The position numbers were made by a program, and so were the translations under genes. From UBA1161 sp002311745 (GTDB lineage: Bacteria; Planctomycetota; Phycisphaerae; Tepidisphaerales; Tepidisphaeraceae), in the NCBI GenBank assembly GCA_050018415.1, contig JBEKAB010000003.1:1-64000 (forward strand): a DNA stretch of 64,000 nt, written 5' to 3'. A model generated the notes under the pieces. That model was not told the origin of the DNA. It searched no databases and saw only the letters and a program-made list of their open reading frames with translations. Below are positions 8,289 through 17,609 of the stretch, piece by piece (the stretch's first letter is position 1; every line of letters begins with the position of its first letter).

Positions 8289-10058
8289 ATGATCATGACA
8301 AACCAAGGGCTGTTCGACTTGGCGATGCAACATCAGCAGGCCGGCCGCCTGCGCGAAGCCCAGACGCTGTATCAGCAACATCTGGCATCGCATCCCGACG
8401 ACGGGCAGGCAACGCAGCTCCTGGGGCTGGTCCATCTGCACTTGGGCCAAGCGCCGGAGGCGCTGGAATTGCTTAACCGCGCGGCGGAACTGGACCCGCA
8501 GGCGCCGGACCGCCACTGCCACTTGGGGATGGCATTGCTGGCGCTGTCGCGGCCGGATGAGGCGGCAGGCGCTTTGCAACGGGCGCTGGCGTTGAAACCG
8601 GATTATCTGGATGCGTGGTACCACCTGGCGCACGCGCTGCACGCGGCCGGTCGCCTGGACGAGGCGGTCGCGGCGTACCGCCGGACGCTGGAGCTTCGAC
8701 CCCAGTTCCCAACGGTTCATAACGACATGGGCGCCGCCTTGGCCGCGCAGGGCCGGTACGACCAAGCGGTCGTCGCCTTCCAAACGGCGCTGAGTCAGCG
8801 GCCGCAGTACCCGGAGGCGCTGAACAACCTGGACGAAGCGTTGGTCCAGCAGGGAAAATGGGCCGAGGCCGTCGCGGTCAGCCGCCAGATCGTGGCGATG
8901 CAGCCGGATTCGGCCGAAGTTCACGATCGCCTGGCCGTCGAGTTGGCCCGCGCCGGCTGGCTGGAAGAGTCCGTCAGGTCCGCTGAAAAGGCCGTGAGCC
9001 TGCGCCCGGATTTCGCCGAGGGACACAACACGCTGGGCATGTCGCTGGCGAAACTGGGGCGACTCGAGCAGGCGAAGGCCACCCTACAGCGGGCGCTGGC
9101 GCTGAAGCCGGATTTGTCCTCTGCGCGTTTCAATCTGAGTCTGATTTATCTTGTGCAGGGGGATTGGCAGCGCGGCTGGCGGGAATTTGAATGGCGATGG
9201 CGCGTCCTCAAACCCTACATGCCCGAGCCGCAGTTTTCGCAACTCATGTGGGACGGCGGCGACCTGGCCGGCCGGCGAATCCTCCTGCATCCCGAAGGAG
9301 GTTATGGCGACTCGATCCAATTCGTTCGCTACGTTCCGCTGTTGGCGCGGGGCGGCGGAAAGGTCGTGCTTGCATGCGTCCCCGAACTGCAACGTCTTTT
9401 TCAGACGGTGGACGGGGTGGATGAATTGGCCATCACCGCGCCGTCCATGCCGCCGTTCCACGTGCATTGTCCGCTGCTGAGCTTGCCGAGACTGTTGAAA
9501 ACGAGTCTGCACAACATTCCCGCGAAGGTGCCGTACCTTCGGGCGGATGCGGCGCAAAGCCGGCGATGGCGGGCGATGCTGCCGGCGGGCAAGGAACTGC
9601 TGAAAGTGGGCCTGGCCTGGGCGGGCCGGCCGGAATACGACGACGACCGCCGCCGTTCGACGTCGCTTTCCAACCTGGCGCCGCTGGGGCAGGTCGAGGG
9701 CGTCTGGTTCTGCAGCCTGCAGAAAGGTCCCGCCGCCCAGCAGGTTCGCGCCTTGCCGGCCGGTTTTGAGGTGACGGACTTATCAGCCGACTTGAATGAC
9801 TTTGCCGACACCGCAGCCCTGATCGACAATCTCGACCTGGTCATTGCCGTGGACACGGCGGCGGCCCATCTGGCCGGGGCGCTGGCCAAGCCGACCTGGG
9901 TGCTGCTGCCCAAGGTGCCGGACTGGCGATGGATGTTGAACCGCGATGATTCGCTGTGGTATCCCACCATGCGTCTGTTCCGCCAGCCAATCGCCGGGGA
10001 CTGGGATACGCCGATCCGGAGGATCGTGGAGGCGCTGCGGTCGCTGAGGCAAGCGTGA
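8289..10058 (+). CDS. TPR-GT9 family glycosyltransferase, paralogue 1
   Basis: 589 residues; ATG at 8289, or the third codon ATG at 8295. About eight TPR units (34 residues each, consensus like YDQAVVAFQTAL) fill residues 5-290. A GT9-like catalytic domain follows: ILLHPEGGYGDSIQFVRYVPLL, KVGLAWAGRPEYDDDRRRS, LDLVIAVDTAAAHLAGAL, and the conserved ending DWRWMLNRDDSLWYPTMRLFRQ spread over the last 60 residues. TPR-GT9 fusions are taken to glycosylate proteins or surface polymers, with the TPR part binding the acceptor. It is the first of four tandem copies. Its stop codon TGA (10056-10058) overlaps a GTG possible start of the next gene. Confidence 0.85.
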   Translation: MIMTNQGLFDLAMQHQQAGRLREAQTLYQQHLASHPDDGQATQLLGLVHLHLGQAPEALELLNRAAELDPQAPDRHCHLGMALLALSRPDEAAGALQRALALKPDYLDAWYHLAHALHAAGRLDEAVAAYRRTLELRPQFPTVHNDMGAALAAQGRYDQAVVAFQTALSQRPQYPEALNNLDEALVQQGKWAEAVAVSRQIVAMQPDSAEVHDRLAVELARAGWLEESVRSAEKAVSLRPDFAEGHNTLGMSLAKLGRLEQAKATLQRALALKPDLSSARFNLSLIYLVQGDWQRGWREFEWRWRVLKPYMPEPQFSQLMWDGGDLAGRRILLHPEGGYGDSIQFVRYVPLLARGGGKVVLACVPELQRLFQTVDGVDELAITAPSMPPFHVHCPLLSLPRLLKTSLHNIPAKVPYLRADAAQSRRWRAMLPAGKELLKVGLAWAGRPEYDDDRRRSTSLSNLAPLGQVEGVWFCSLQKGPAAQQVRALPAGFEVTDLSADLNDFADTAALIDNLDLVIAVDTAAAHLAGALAKPTWVLLPKVPDWRWMLNRDDSLWYPTMRLFRQPIAGDWDTPIRRIVEALRSLRQA

Positions 10059-10063
10059 AGGCC

Positions 10064-11524
10064 ATGAATGCGCAGACGTTTCAAACGGCCACCGAGCACC
10101 ACCGCGCCGGACGTCTGGGCCAGGCCGAGCCGCTCTACCGGCAGGTCTTGGCGCAGGAGCCGAATCACGCCGATGCGCTCAATCAGCTGGGGTATCTGCT
10201 GTACCAGACCGGCCGATACCAGGAAGCGCTGCATCTGATCGGCCGCGCCATCGATGGCGATCCATCCATCGCCGAATACCACAACAACCTGGGCCTTGCC
10301 CTGGCCGCCCTGGACCTAACCGACCGGGCCATCGCGGCCTACCGCCAGGCCGCAGCCCTAAACCCCGATCTTCCCGAAATCCATAACAATCTGGGCAATA
10401 CGCTGGAGGCCGTGGGTCAGTTGGATCAGGCCGTCGCCGCCTTCCGCCACGCGCTGGCCCTGCGAAACGATCTGGCCGAAGTCTGGGACAATCTCAGCCG
10501 CGTCCTGAAAAATCAGGGCCATTTCGACGAAGCGATGGCCGTGGCAAAAGAGGCCGTGCGCCTGCGGCCCGATTTGGCCTCGGCCCATTTCAACCTCGGC
10601 CTCCTGCATCTGCTGATGGGCGATCTGCAGCAGGGATGGGCCGAGTACGAATGGCGTTGGAAGTTTCTGGAAACCTGCGTGCCGCGCCCTTTGTTCGACC
10701 AGACCCTTTGGGACGGCGGCGATCTGGCTGGCCGGCGCATTCTCATCCATGCCGAGGGAGGATTCGGCGACACCCTGCACTTCGTTCGCTTTGTGCCGTT
10801 GGTCGTCCAGCGCGGAGGCCGGGTCATTTTTGGTTGTCCCAAGGAATTGCTTCGCCTCTTGCAGGGTTTGGGTGGGATCGAGCAGTTGGTGCCGTCCGGC
10901 CAGGCGGTGCCCGAATTTGACGTGCAATGTCCGGCGGCGAGCCTTCCGCGGGCGCTGAACATCACATGGGCCAACCTCCCCGCCCACGTGCCGTACCTGC
11001 GGGCGGATACGGTGAAAGTGGAAAGCTGGCGTCGTCGATTGCTGGTGGGCGAGGGTCGATTGAAGATCGGGCTGGTGTGGGCCGGGCGACCCGATTTCGC
11101 CAATGACCAGAACCGTTCCATGCCGCTGTCGCGTTTGGCGCCGCTGGGCGGGGTTCCGGGCACGTGGTTCTGCAGCCTGCAGAAAGGAGCCGCGGGGCAA
11201 CAAGCGCTGGCTGGGCCGCCGGGGCTGGAACTGACGGATTGGACCGGGGAGCTCGACGACTTCGCCGACAGCGCCGCCTTAATCGCTAATCTGGACCTGG
11301 TTGTGACCGTGGACACGGCGGTCGCCCACCTGGCGGGGGCCTTGGCCAAGCCGGTGTGGGTGCTGCTGCCGTTTGTGCCCGATTGGCGATGGATGCTGCA
11401 ACGGGAGGATTCGCCCTGGTATCCGACGATGCGTCTGTTCCGCCAGCGGCGCCCGGACGACTGGGACGCGGTTATCGACCGCGTCGTTGAGGCATTGCGA
11501 GGTTTGACCAGCCAGCGAGAATGA
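10064..11524 (+). CDS. TPR-GT9 family glycosyltransferase, paralogue 2
   Basis: 486 residues from the ATG at 10064. A GTG at 10055 would overlap the upstream TGA and is an alternative giving three more residues. The repeat part is shorter than in its neighbours (about six TPRs, to residue 190). The GT9-like domain has ILIHAEGGFGDTLHFVRFVPLV, KIGLVWAGRPDFANDQNRS, LDLVVTVDTAVAHLAGAL and the DWRWML...WYPTMRLFRQ ending. The stop TGA at 11522-11524 overlaps the ATG of the next gene as ATGA, which points to translational coupling. Same operon and likely same type of acceptor as the other copies. Confidence 0.85.
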   Translation: MNAQTFQTATEHHRAGRLGQAEPLYRQVLAQEPNHADALNQLGYLLYQTGRYQEALHLIGRAIDGDPSIAEYHNNLGLALAALDLTDRAIAAYRQAAALNPDLPEIHNNLGNTLEAVGQLDQAVAAFRHALALRNDLAEVWDNLSRVLKNQGHFDEAMAVAKEAVRLRPDLASAHFNLGLLHLLMGDLQQGWAEYEWRWKFLETCVPRPLFDQTLWDGGDLAGRRILIHAEGGFGDTLHFVRFVPLVVQRGGRVIFGCPKELLRLLQGLGGIEQLVPSGQAVPEFDVQCPAASLPRALNITWANLPAHVPYLRADTVKVESWRRRLLVGEGRLKIGLVWAGRPDFANDQNRSMPLSRLAPLGGVPGTWFCSLQKGAAGQQALAGPPGLELTDWTGELDDFADSAALIANLDLVVTVDTAVAHLAGALAKPVWVLLPFVPDWRWMLQREDSPWYPTMRLFRQRRPDDWDAVIDRVVEALRGLTSQRE

Positions 11525-13296
11525 TCCGCGTGATCCAGCCGTTGCTCGAATCCGCGATGCAGCACCATCAGGCGGGCCGCCTGCAGGAGGCGGAAGCGCT
11601 GTATCGGCAAGTCCTGGACGCCGAGCCTGAGCACGCGCAGGCCATGCAGTTGCTGGGCTGGGCGGTGTTTCAGAGCGGCCGGGCGCAAGAGGCCCTGGAG
11701 GTGATCCGCCGCGCCATCGCGATCGACCAGAACCGCGCTGAATCCCACTACAGCCTGGGCGCGATCCTGGCAGAGCTGAAGCGTCACGCCGAAGCGGCCC
11801 AGGCTTACCAGCGGGCGCTGCAGCAGCGGCCGGATTTTCCCGAGGCTGCGTACAACCTGGCCGCCGTGCTGCATGCCATGGGCGATTCGCAAGGCGCGAT
11901 CGCCGCCTATGAGCAAACCCTGCGTCTGCGCCCATCCTGGGCCGAAGCTCATAACAATCTGGCCAATATCCTTCAGCAGCAGGGGCGATTGGACGAGGCG
12001 GAAGCGGCCTTCCGCCAGGCGGTGGCCCTGCAGCCCCATTTCGCCCAAGCCTGGTACAACCTGGGCAACGCCCTGCGACAACGGGGACGCCGCTCGCAAG
12101 CCATCGACGCCTTTCACCAAGCGCTGGCGGCGCAGCCGAGCTACGCCGAAGCGTACAACAATTTGGGCAACACTCTGAACGATGACGGTCAGCTCGGCCA
12201 GGCCACGGTCGCCTACCGCCAGGCGCTGGCCCTCCGCCCGGTCTACCCCGAAGTCTACCGGAACCTGGCCAAGGTCCTGTTCAACCAGGACCGCGTCGAA
12301 GATGCGATCTCGCTCTGCCGCCAGGGGCTGCGCCTTTGCCCCGATGAGCCGGAGTTGCACGCCACCCTGTCCATCTTGCTCCTGCAACGCGGCGAGTATC
12401 CCGAAGCCTGGCGCGAATATGAATGGCGAGTGAAAGCCACCGAACCTCTGTTTCCCAATCCTCGGTTTTCCCAAACGATGTGGGATGGAAGCGATCTGGC
12501 GGGCCGGCGCATCCTGCTTCATCCCGAAGGCGGCTATGGCGATGCCCTGCATTTCGTGCGCTATTGCCCCGTGGTCGCCCGGCGTGGTGGAAGGGTCCGC
12601 CTTTTGTGCCAACCGGACCTGCTGCGACTGTTTGAAAGCGTCGGCGGCGTCGAGCAGGTCGCGGCGGTCAACCAACCCTGGCCCGAGTTTGACGTGCACT
12701 GCCCTCTGCTGAGCGTTCCCTTGAGGGTGGGCACCACATTGCAGAGCATCCCGGCCGAAGTCCCGTATCTTCATCCCCAGCCCAAAGAGCGCCAGCAATG
12801 GCAATCCCGCCTGGCTGCGCTGGGACGGCGATTGAACGTCGGCCTGGTCTGGTCCGGAGACCCCGGTCATGACACCAACATAAACCGCGCCGTGCCTATC
12901 GCTGAGCTGGCGGCGCTGGGCCAGGTGCCGTCCGTGCGGCTGTTCAGCCTGCAAAAAGGCCCGCCCGGCCAGCAGAGGCTGCAACTGCCGCAAGGGATGG
13001 AAGTGACGGACTGGACGGCACAGTTGCACGATTGGGCCGACACGGCCGCCCTGACGGATAACCTGGACGTGATCGTGACCGTGGACACCGCCATGGCTCA
13101 CCTGGCCGGCGCGTTGGCCAAACCGGTGTGGGTCCTGCTGCCAAGAATCGGCGAGTGGCGCTGGCTGAGCCGTCGCACCGATTCGCCGTGGTATCCGACG
13201 ATGCGCTTGTTCCGCCAAAGCACCCGCGGCGATTGGACCGGCCCGATCCGGCAAATCGTCCAGGCCCTGCAAGAATGGGTCCAGCAGCGAGGATGA
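11521..13296 (+). CDS. TPR-GT9 family glycosyltransferase, paralogue 3
   Basis: 591 residues, starting at the ATG that overlaps the previous stop codon. Residues 5-300 hold about eight TPRs, opening with QHHQAGRLQEAEALYRQVL, almost the same words as paralogue 4, so these two copies duplicated most recently at their 5' ends. The GT9-like domain shows ILLHPEGGYGDALHFVRYCPVV, NVGLVWSGDPGHDTNINRA, LDVIVTVDTAMAHLAGAL and EWRWLSRRTDSPWYPTMRLF. The Asp-Trp of the final motif seen in the other copies is Glu-Trp here. It sits four bases before the start of paralogue 4. Confidence 0.85.
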   Translation: MIRVIQPLLESAMQHHQAGRLQEAEALYRQVLDAEPEHAQAMQLLGWAVFQSGRAQEALEVIRRAIAIDQNRAESHYSLGAILAELKRHAEAAQAYQRALQQRPDFPEAAYNLAAVLHAMGDSQGAIAAYEQTLRLRPSWAEAHNNLANILQQQGRLDEAEAAFRQAVALQPHFAQAWYNLGNALRQRGRRSQAIDAFHQALAAQPSYAEAYNNLGNTLNDDGQLGQATVAYRQALALRPVYPEVYRNLAKVLFNQDRVEDAISLCRQGLRLCPDEPELHATLSILLLQRGEYPEAWREYEWRVKATEPLFPNPRFSQTMWDGSDLAGRRILLHPEGGYGDALHFVRYCPVVARRGGRVRLLCQPDLLRLFESVGGVEQVAAVNQPWPEFDVHCPLLSVPLRVGTTLQSIPAEVPYLHPQPKERQQWQSRLAALGRRLNVGLVWSGDPGHDTNINRAVPIAELAALGQVPSVRLFSLQKGPPGQQRLQLPQGMEVTDWTAQLHDWADTAALTDNLDVIVTVDTAMAHLAGALAKPVWVLLPRIGEWRWLSRRTDSPWYPTMRLFRQSTRGDWTGPIRQIVQALQEWVQQRG

Positions 13297-13300
13297 TGCC

Positions 13301-14866
13301 GTGAGCCAGGAATGGCTCCAATCCGCCATCCAGCACCATCAGGCCGGCCGCCTGCAGGAGGCCGAAGCCCTGTATCAGCAAATCCTGGCCCAGGAGCCAA
13401 ACCACGCCGATGCCCTGCATCGGTTGGGGCTGGTCCTGCTGCAAACGGGTCGGCGGCAAGAGGCGCGGGCGCTGCTCGGGCGCGCCATCCAGATCGATCC
13501 ATCCTGTGCGCAATATCACTGCAATCTGGGCTTCCTGTTGGCGGAGTCGGGCGAAGCGGAACAAGCCATCGACGCATTCCATCGAGCCCTGCAGTTGCGC
13601 CCCGACCTGGCCGAAGCGTGTAACAATCTTGGCATCGTGTTGCTGTCGGTGGGCCGGGTGGATGAAGCCATCGCGGTTTTGCAGCGAGCCGTGACGCTCC
13701 AACCGAACTACGCCAACGCGCACCACAATCTGGGCGCCGCGTTGTATACCAAGGGCGACCTGGATGGATCACTGTCTGCTTTCGCCAAAGCGGCGCAGTT
13801 GCAGCCGGACTCTCCCGATACGCTCAACGAGCTGGGCCGATTACTCCGCAGCAAGGGCGACCTGGAAGGCGCAGCGGCCACGTTCCGCCGTGCCATTGCC
13901 CTGGCGCCGGATTTGGCGCGTGCGCATTGCAATCTCGGCCTACTCCTGCTGTTGAAAGGTGAGTATCGCGAAGGATGGAAGGAATATGAATGGTGGCAGC
14001 GGCTGCAGGGGGGGAAACTATTGACGGCGCTGGCACAACTGCGTGGACGCATGTGGGATGGCAGCGAATTGCGAGGACGTCGCATTCTCCTGATGCCCAT
14101 GGGCTGGGGTCTGGGCGACCAGATTCAGCTCGTGCGCTATGTTCCCCTGGTCCAGCGGCGCGGGGGAAAAATCATACTCCAATGCGATCCCCCGCTGCGG
14201 CGGCTGTTTCAACGTCTTGACGGACTGCATCACCTCATCACCTCTGATCAACCCGCGCCCGAGTATGACGTGCATTGTCCCTTGATCGATTTGCCCAGAG
14301 TGTTTGATACCAATGTAGATACCATCCCGGCGGCGCAGCAGTATCTGCATGCCGATCCATCGCTGATCGAATCGTGGCGGAACCGGCTGACAGACGCCGG
14401 CGGCCGCCTGAAAGTCGGCCTGGCCTGGGCGGGGCGAGCTGATTATTGCGAGGATCGCACCCGCACCATTGCTTTGACCCGCTTTACCCCCTTGCTGCAG
14501 GTTCCCGACATCTGGTTTTGCAGCCTGCAAAAAGGGAAAGCGGCGGAGCAGATTCAAACGCTGCCCGCAGATTTGCGGCCATTGGACTGGACCGCGGACT
14601 TGAATGATCTGGCCGACACCGCTGCGCTCATTCACAATCTTGATTTGATTATCGCGGTGGATACGGCGGTGGCGCATCTAGCCGGAGCGCTGGGCAAACC
14701 GGTCTGGATGCCGATCCCGTTCACGCCGGATTGGCGATGGATGTTGAATCGGGAGGATACGCCGTGGTATCCAACGATGCGCTTGTTCCGCCAGCGGGCC
14801 ATGGGCGATTGGGAGACGCCGATCCACCAAATCGAGCAATCGCTGCGATCACGCGTGCGGAGCTAG
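13301..14866 (+). CDS. TPR-GT9 family glycosyltransferase, paralogue 4 (diverged motif)
   Basis: 521 residues with a GTG start at 13301, four bases after the previous stop. About seven TPRs are followed by the GT9-like domain. Unlike the other three copies, the glycine-rich motif reads LLMPMGWGLGDQIQLVRYVP, replacing the H-x-E-G-G-(Y/F)-G-D form with M-G-W-G-L-G-D and losing the acidic residue. The rest is standard: KVGLAWAGRADYCEDRTRT, LDLIIAVDTAVAHLAGAL, DWRWMLNREDTPWYPTMRLF. It ends the array and converges on the ABC transporter gene. A change in donor or acceptor preference is possible. Confidence 0.83.
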   Translation: MSQEWLQSAIQHHQAGRLQEAEALYQQILAQEPNHADALHRLGLVLLQTGRRQEARALLGRAIQIDPSCAQYHCNLGFLLAESGEAEQAIDAFHRALQLRPDLAEACNNLGIVLLSVGRVDEAIAVLQRAVTLQPNYANAHHNLGAALYTKGDLDGSLSAFAKAAQLQPDSPDTLNELGRLLRSKGDLEGAAATFRRAIALAPDLARAHCNLGLLLLLKGEYREGWKEYEWWQRLQGGKLLTALAQLRGRMWDGSELRGRRILLMPMGWGLGDQIQLVRYVPLVQRRGGKIILQCDPPLRRLFQRLDGLHHLITSDQPAPEYDVHCPLIDLPRVFDTNVDTIPAAQQYLHADPSLIESWRNRLTDAGGRLKVGLAWAGRADYCEDRTRTIALTRFTPLLQVPDIWFCSLQKGKAAEQIQTLPADLRPLDWTADLNDLADTAALIHNLDLIIAVDTAVAHLAGALGKPVWMPIPFTPDWRWMLNREDTPWYPTMRLFRQRAMGDWETPIHQIEQSLRSRVRS

Positions 14867-14906
14867 AGCGGTTTGAGAACAGGAAGAGGGACGGGAGCTG
14901 CTCCGG

Positions 14907-16961
14907 CTAGCGGATGTCGTTCCAACTGCGTTCTTTGTAGCGGAAGCCCCAATACAGCGCGGCGCCGTAGCCGCCGACGATGAATAATAGATAGACGAAT
15001 TCGCTCAGAACGTAGTTCACGCCGTCGGTGTTGGCCAGCATGTCCAGCGCCGCCGTGCCCGGACGCGTCAGCATGGGCAGCGACAGCGTCGCAACCGTCA
15101 ACTTCGTCATCTTTTTCGGATCATCATCCTGCGCCGTCACCGAGTCGCCCTTGACCAGGTGAAGGAACGGCATGTAGGGCGAGGGGTCTTCCCATTTCAC
15201 GCCGCGATACGGCTCGCCGTAGATCACGCGGCTGAGCAGCACCTGCGGCAGAAGGACAAAAATCATGAACGTGACCGCCGCGGTTTCCGTCGTGCACCAG
15301 GTCGACACGATCAGCCCGAGAATCGACGCCCCCGTGCCGGTCAACATCAAAATGATGAAGCCCATGATGATCGACGTGTCGTGGAGTTTGTCCGAAGCCG
15401 CCTGGTTGACGACCGCGGGGGCGATAAAGCGGATGAAAAACCAAAGGAAAAACGTCTGTACCGCCGTCACCGACACCGCGAAAAGTAACTTCCCCAACAG
15501 GTAGCCATTCGGATGCAGGCCGGCCAGCCGGTCGCGAATGTAAAGTCTCCTCTCGTGCACGATTTCGCGCACGGTCAATTGCAGCCCCAGCCAGACGCTC
15601 ACCAGGATGGTGAAGAAGAGAAGCGCGATCGACATCGGCTGATTGCTCTGCGCCAGCATGATCAGAAGCGCCAGACACGGCGGCTGCGCCACCGCCAGGA
15701 TCGTCGCGGTCCGATCGCGCAGCAGACTCAATCCCGTGCGACGCCAGACCACTTGCGCCTGTTGCCAGATGCGCTGGGCGCCGGGCTCGGGCGGCGGCGG
15801 GGGCAGAAATCGAGGGCGCTCGCGCGTGGAGGTTTCGGCATGGCTTTCGGCCTCGGCGGCGGGGGAAGCGGCCGCCGGTTTTTTTTCGCCGGCCAGTTCC
15901 TGCAGCTTGTCGAACAAATCCGCCTGCGAGCCGACGCCAAAACTGCTCAAGAGCTGTCGCGGGTCGCCCTGGTAGACGACGGATGCCACGTGCTCCCTCA
16001 GACCCAGCACGACCACCTGATCGAAGAAGTTGAGGGTATCCAGGGTGTGGGTGGTGCAGACGACGGTGACGCCGCGGCGGGCCAGGCCGCGCAGGATTTC
16101 CATGAGCCGAGCCTGCATGCCCGGGTCCAGCCCGCTGGTCGGCTCATCCAGCAGGAGCAGGCGCGGCTGCATCAGCATTTCCACGGCCACGCTGACGCGT
16201 TTGCGCTGCCCGCCGGAAAGCACGCCGACGCGCTTGGCCCGATGCTCGAGGAGTCCGACCGATTCCAGCGCCCCATCCACCCGCCGCGCCAGGGATTCCG
16301 GCGAGACATCCGGCATGCGCACCAGCGCCGCCATCTGCAAATTCTCCTCGACCGTCAAGTCCACGTAGACCAGGTCGTCCTGGGTGACGATCCCCAGCTT
16401 GGAGCGGAAATAGGGCAGGTTGTCCCTGAGGGGCAAGCCATCGTCGAATTCCACGGTGCCGCTGGTGGGCGGGACCGTGCTGTTGAGCACGCTGAGGAGG
16501 ACCGATTTGCCGGCGCCGCTGGGCCCCAGCACGCCGATGAAGGTATCCGGCCGCAGCGTGAGGTTGATCCCGCCGATCAGCCGCCGCCCTTCGCGTTCCA
16601 CCGCCACCTCCACCAGGCGCATGGCGATGCCGCTGCCGTCCAGCACGGCCTCCAGGGCGTCGCCGCTGAAGCGGTAGGGCGGACTGGATCCGATGCGGAC
16701 GCTGTCGCCGGGCTTGAGCACCGTGCGCTTGATCCGCGCGCCGTTGACGAACGTGCCGAATCGGCTGTCCAGGTCCTCAATCTCCACGCGCTGCTGGGCG
16801 CGGATCAGTTTCAGGTGCGTCCGAGAAATGGAGGCGTGCTGCAAGCAGACCGAGCAATTGCTGGCGCGGCCGATGGTGATTTCGCCGTCTGCAATGGGGA
16901 TCACAGGCCAGATCGGCCCGATGGCGGCGGGCGCCGCAACCGCGGACGTTTGCAGGCTCAT
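14907..16961 (-). CDS. FHA domain - ABC ATPase - ABC-2 permease fusion
   Basis: 684 residues. Residues about 25-100 are an FHA phosphothreonine-binding domain (ITIGRASNCSVCLQHASISR, then DLDSRFGTFVNGARI). Residues 120-340 are an ABCG-type ATPase: Walker A GPSGAGKS, signature LSGGQRKRVSVA, Walker B LLLLDEPTSGLDP. After a proline/alanine-rich linker the C-terminal third has about six membrane helices of the ABC-2 type (VSVWLGLQLTVREIVHERR opens the domain). The layout matches mycobacterial Rv1747, an exporter regulated by Ser/Thr kinases, so phosphorylation control is a reasonable inference. The substrate, perhaps a lipid or glycan, is unknown. It is divergent from the PilZ-like gene. Confidence 0.88.
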   Translation of the reverse strand: MSLQTSAVAAPAAIGPIWPVIPIADGEITIGRASNCSVCLQHASISRTHLKLIRAQQRVEIEDLDSRFGTFVNGARIKRTVLKPGDSVRIGSSPPYRFSGDALEAVLDGSGIAMRLVEVAVEREGRRLIGGINLTLRPDTFIGVLGPSGAGKSVLLSVLNSTVPPTSGTVEFDDGLPLRDNLPYFRSKLGIVTQDDLVYVDLTVEENLQMAALVRMPDVSPESLARRVDGALESVGLLEHRAKRVGVLSGGQRKRVSVAVEMLMQPRLLLLDEPTSGLDPGMQARLMEILRGLARRGVTVVCTTHTLDTLNFFDQVVVLGLREHVASVVYQGDPRQLLSSFGVGSQADLFDKLQELAGEKKPAAASPAAEAESHAETSTRERPRFLPPPPPEPGAQRIWQQAQVVWRRTGLSLLRDRTATILAVAQPPCLALLIMLAQSNQPMSIALLFFTILVSVWLGLQLTVREIVHERRLYIRDRLAGLHPNGYLLGKLLFAVSVTAVQTFFLWFFIRFIAPAVVNQAASDKLHDTSIIMGFIILMLTGTGASILGLIVSTWCTTETAAVTFMIFVLLPQVLLSRVIYGEPYRGVKWEDPSPYMPFLHLVKGDSVTAQDDDPKKMTKLTVATLSLPMLTRPGTAALDMLANTDGVNYVLSEFVYLLFIVGGYGAALYWGFRYKERSWNDIR

Positions 16962-17150
16962 AATTCCTCGCTGCGAAAATGATAATCGATGCCGAAGGAG
17001 AATCTACCCGATTTTGCCGTGCCCCGCCCGGTCTTATGAGACACCATGAACCACGCCCGCATTTTCCCACTTTTTTTACGGCGGTTCATATTGTACGTCG
17101 TGGGTACCGCGCAGGGCCGACCACGCCCCGCCGGCCCGGTTGGAAAGCGA

Positions 17151-17609
17151 ATGATGTGCACGTCCGAGCAAAACGCAACAATGCAACCGACGCAGCCGCT
17201 GGATGAGCATTCGACGATCGATCCATCCTGGCCGCCGGAAGTGTCACTGATCCTCAGCGCTCTGGACGCCGGACAGTGGCACACCGAGCGACGCAGCGCG
17301 CGGCGAACGCGCTACCACGTCAAGGCCGCCCTGCGGCTGCTGGCCGACCCGCCCGACGCCGACGAAAAATGCCTCTACACCCGCAACGTCGGCGCACGCA
17401 GCCTGGGATTTCTTACGCCGCACCGCCTGCCCCTGGGCTACGGCGGAATCGTCCGCCTGCCCTCGCCGCGCCGCGACTTGGTGACGATCCGCTGCACCCT
17501 GCTTCGCTGCCGAGAAACCGCCCCGGGCTGGTACGAAGGCGCTTTGCACTTCAACCGCAACCAAATCGTGTTCGATCGCGACGTGATGGAATCATCCGAC
17601 CGGCTGTGA
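17151..17609 (+). CDS. PilZ-like domain protein
   Basis: 152 residues from the ATG at 17151, which has GGAAAG a few bases upstream; an ATG at 17046 in the same frame would add 35 residues and is less well supported. The body has the layout of a PilZ domain: an arginine-rich opening (ERRSARRTRYHVKAALRL) that resembles the RxxxR c-di-GMP switch, then NVGARSLGF in the place of the D/NxSxxG motif, then a beta-rich tail ending FNRNQIVFDRD. The second motif has an extra spacing, so ligand binding is uncertain. Its last 18 bases overlap the end of aroA on the other strand. Confidence 0.55.
   Translation: MMCTSEQNATMQPTQPLDEHSTIDPSWPPEVSLILSALDAGQWHTERRSARRTRYHVKAALRLLADPPDADEKCLYTRNVGARSLGFLTPHRLPLGYGGIVRLPSPRRDLVTIRCTLLRCRETAPGWYEGALHFNRNQIVFDRDVMESSDRL

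Noticed and set aside
10513..13329. A 938-codon open frame on the minus strand across the TPR-GT9 genes
   Set aside because: It is the antisense shadow of repeated high-GC TPR codons; no family motif, and the plus-strand genes are certain.
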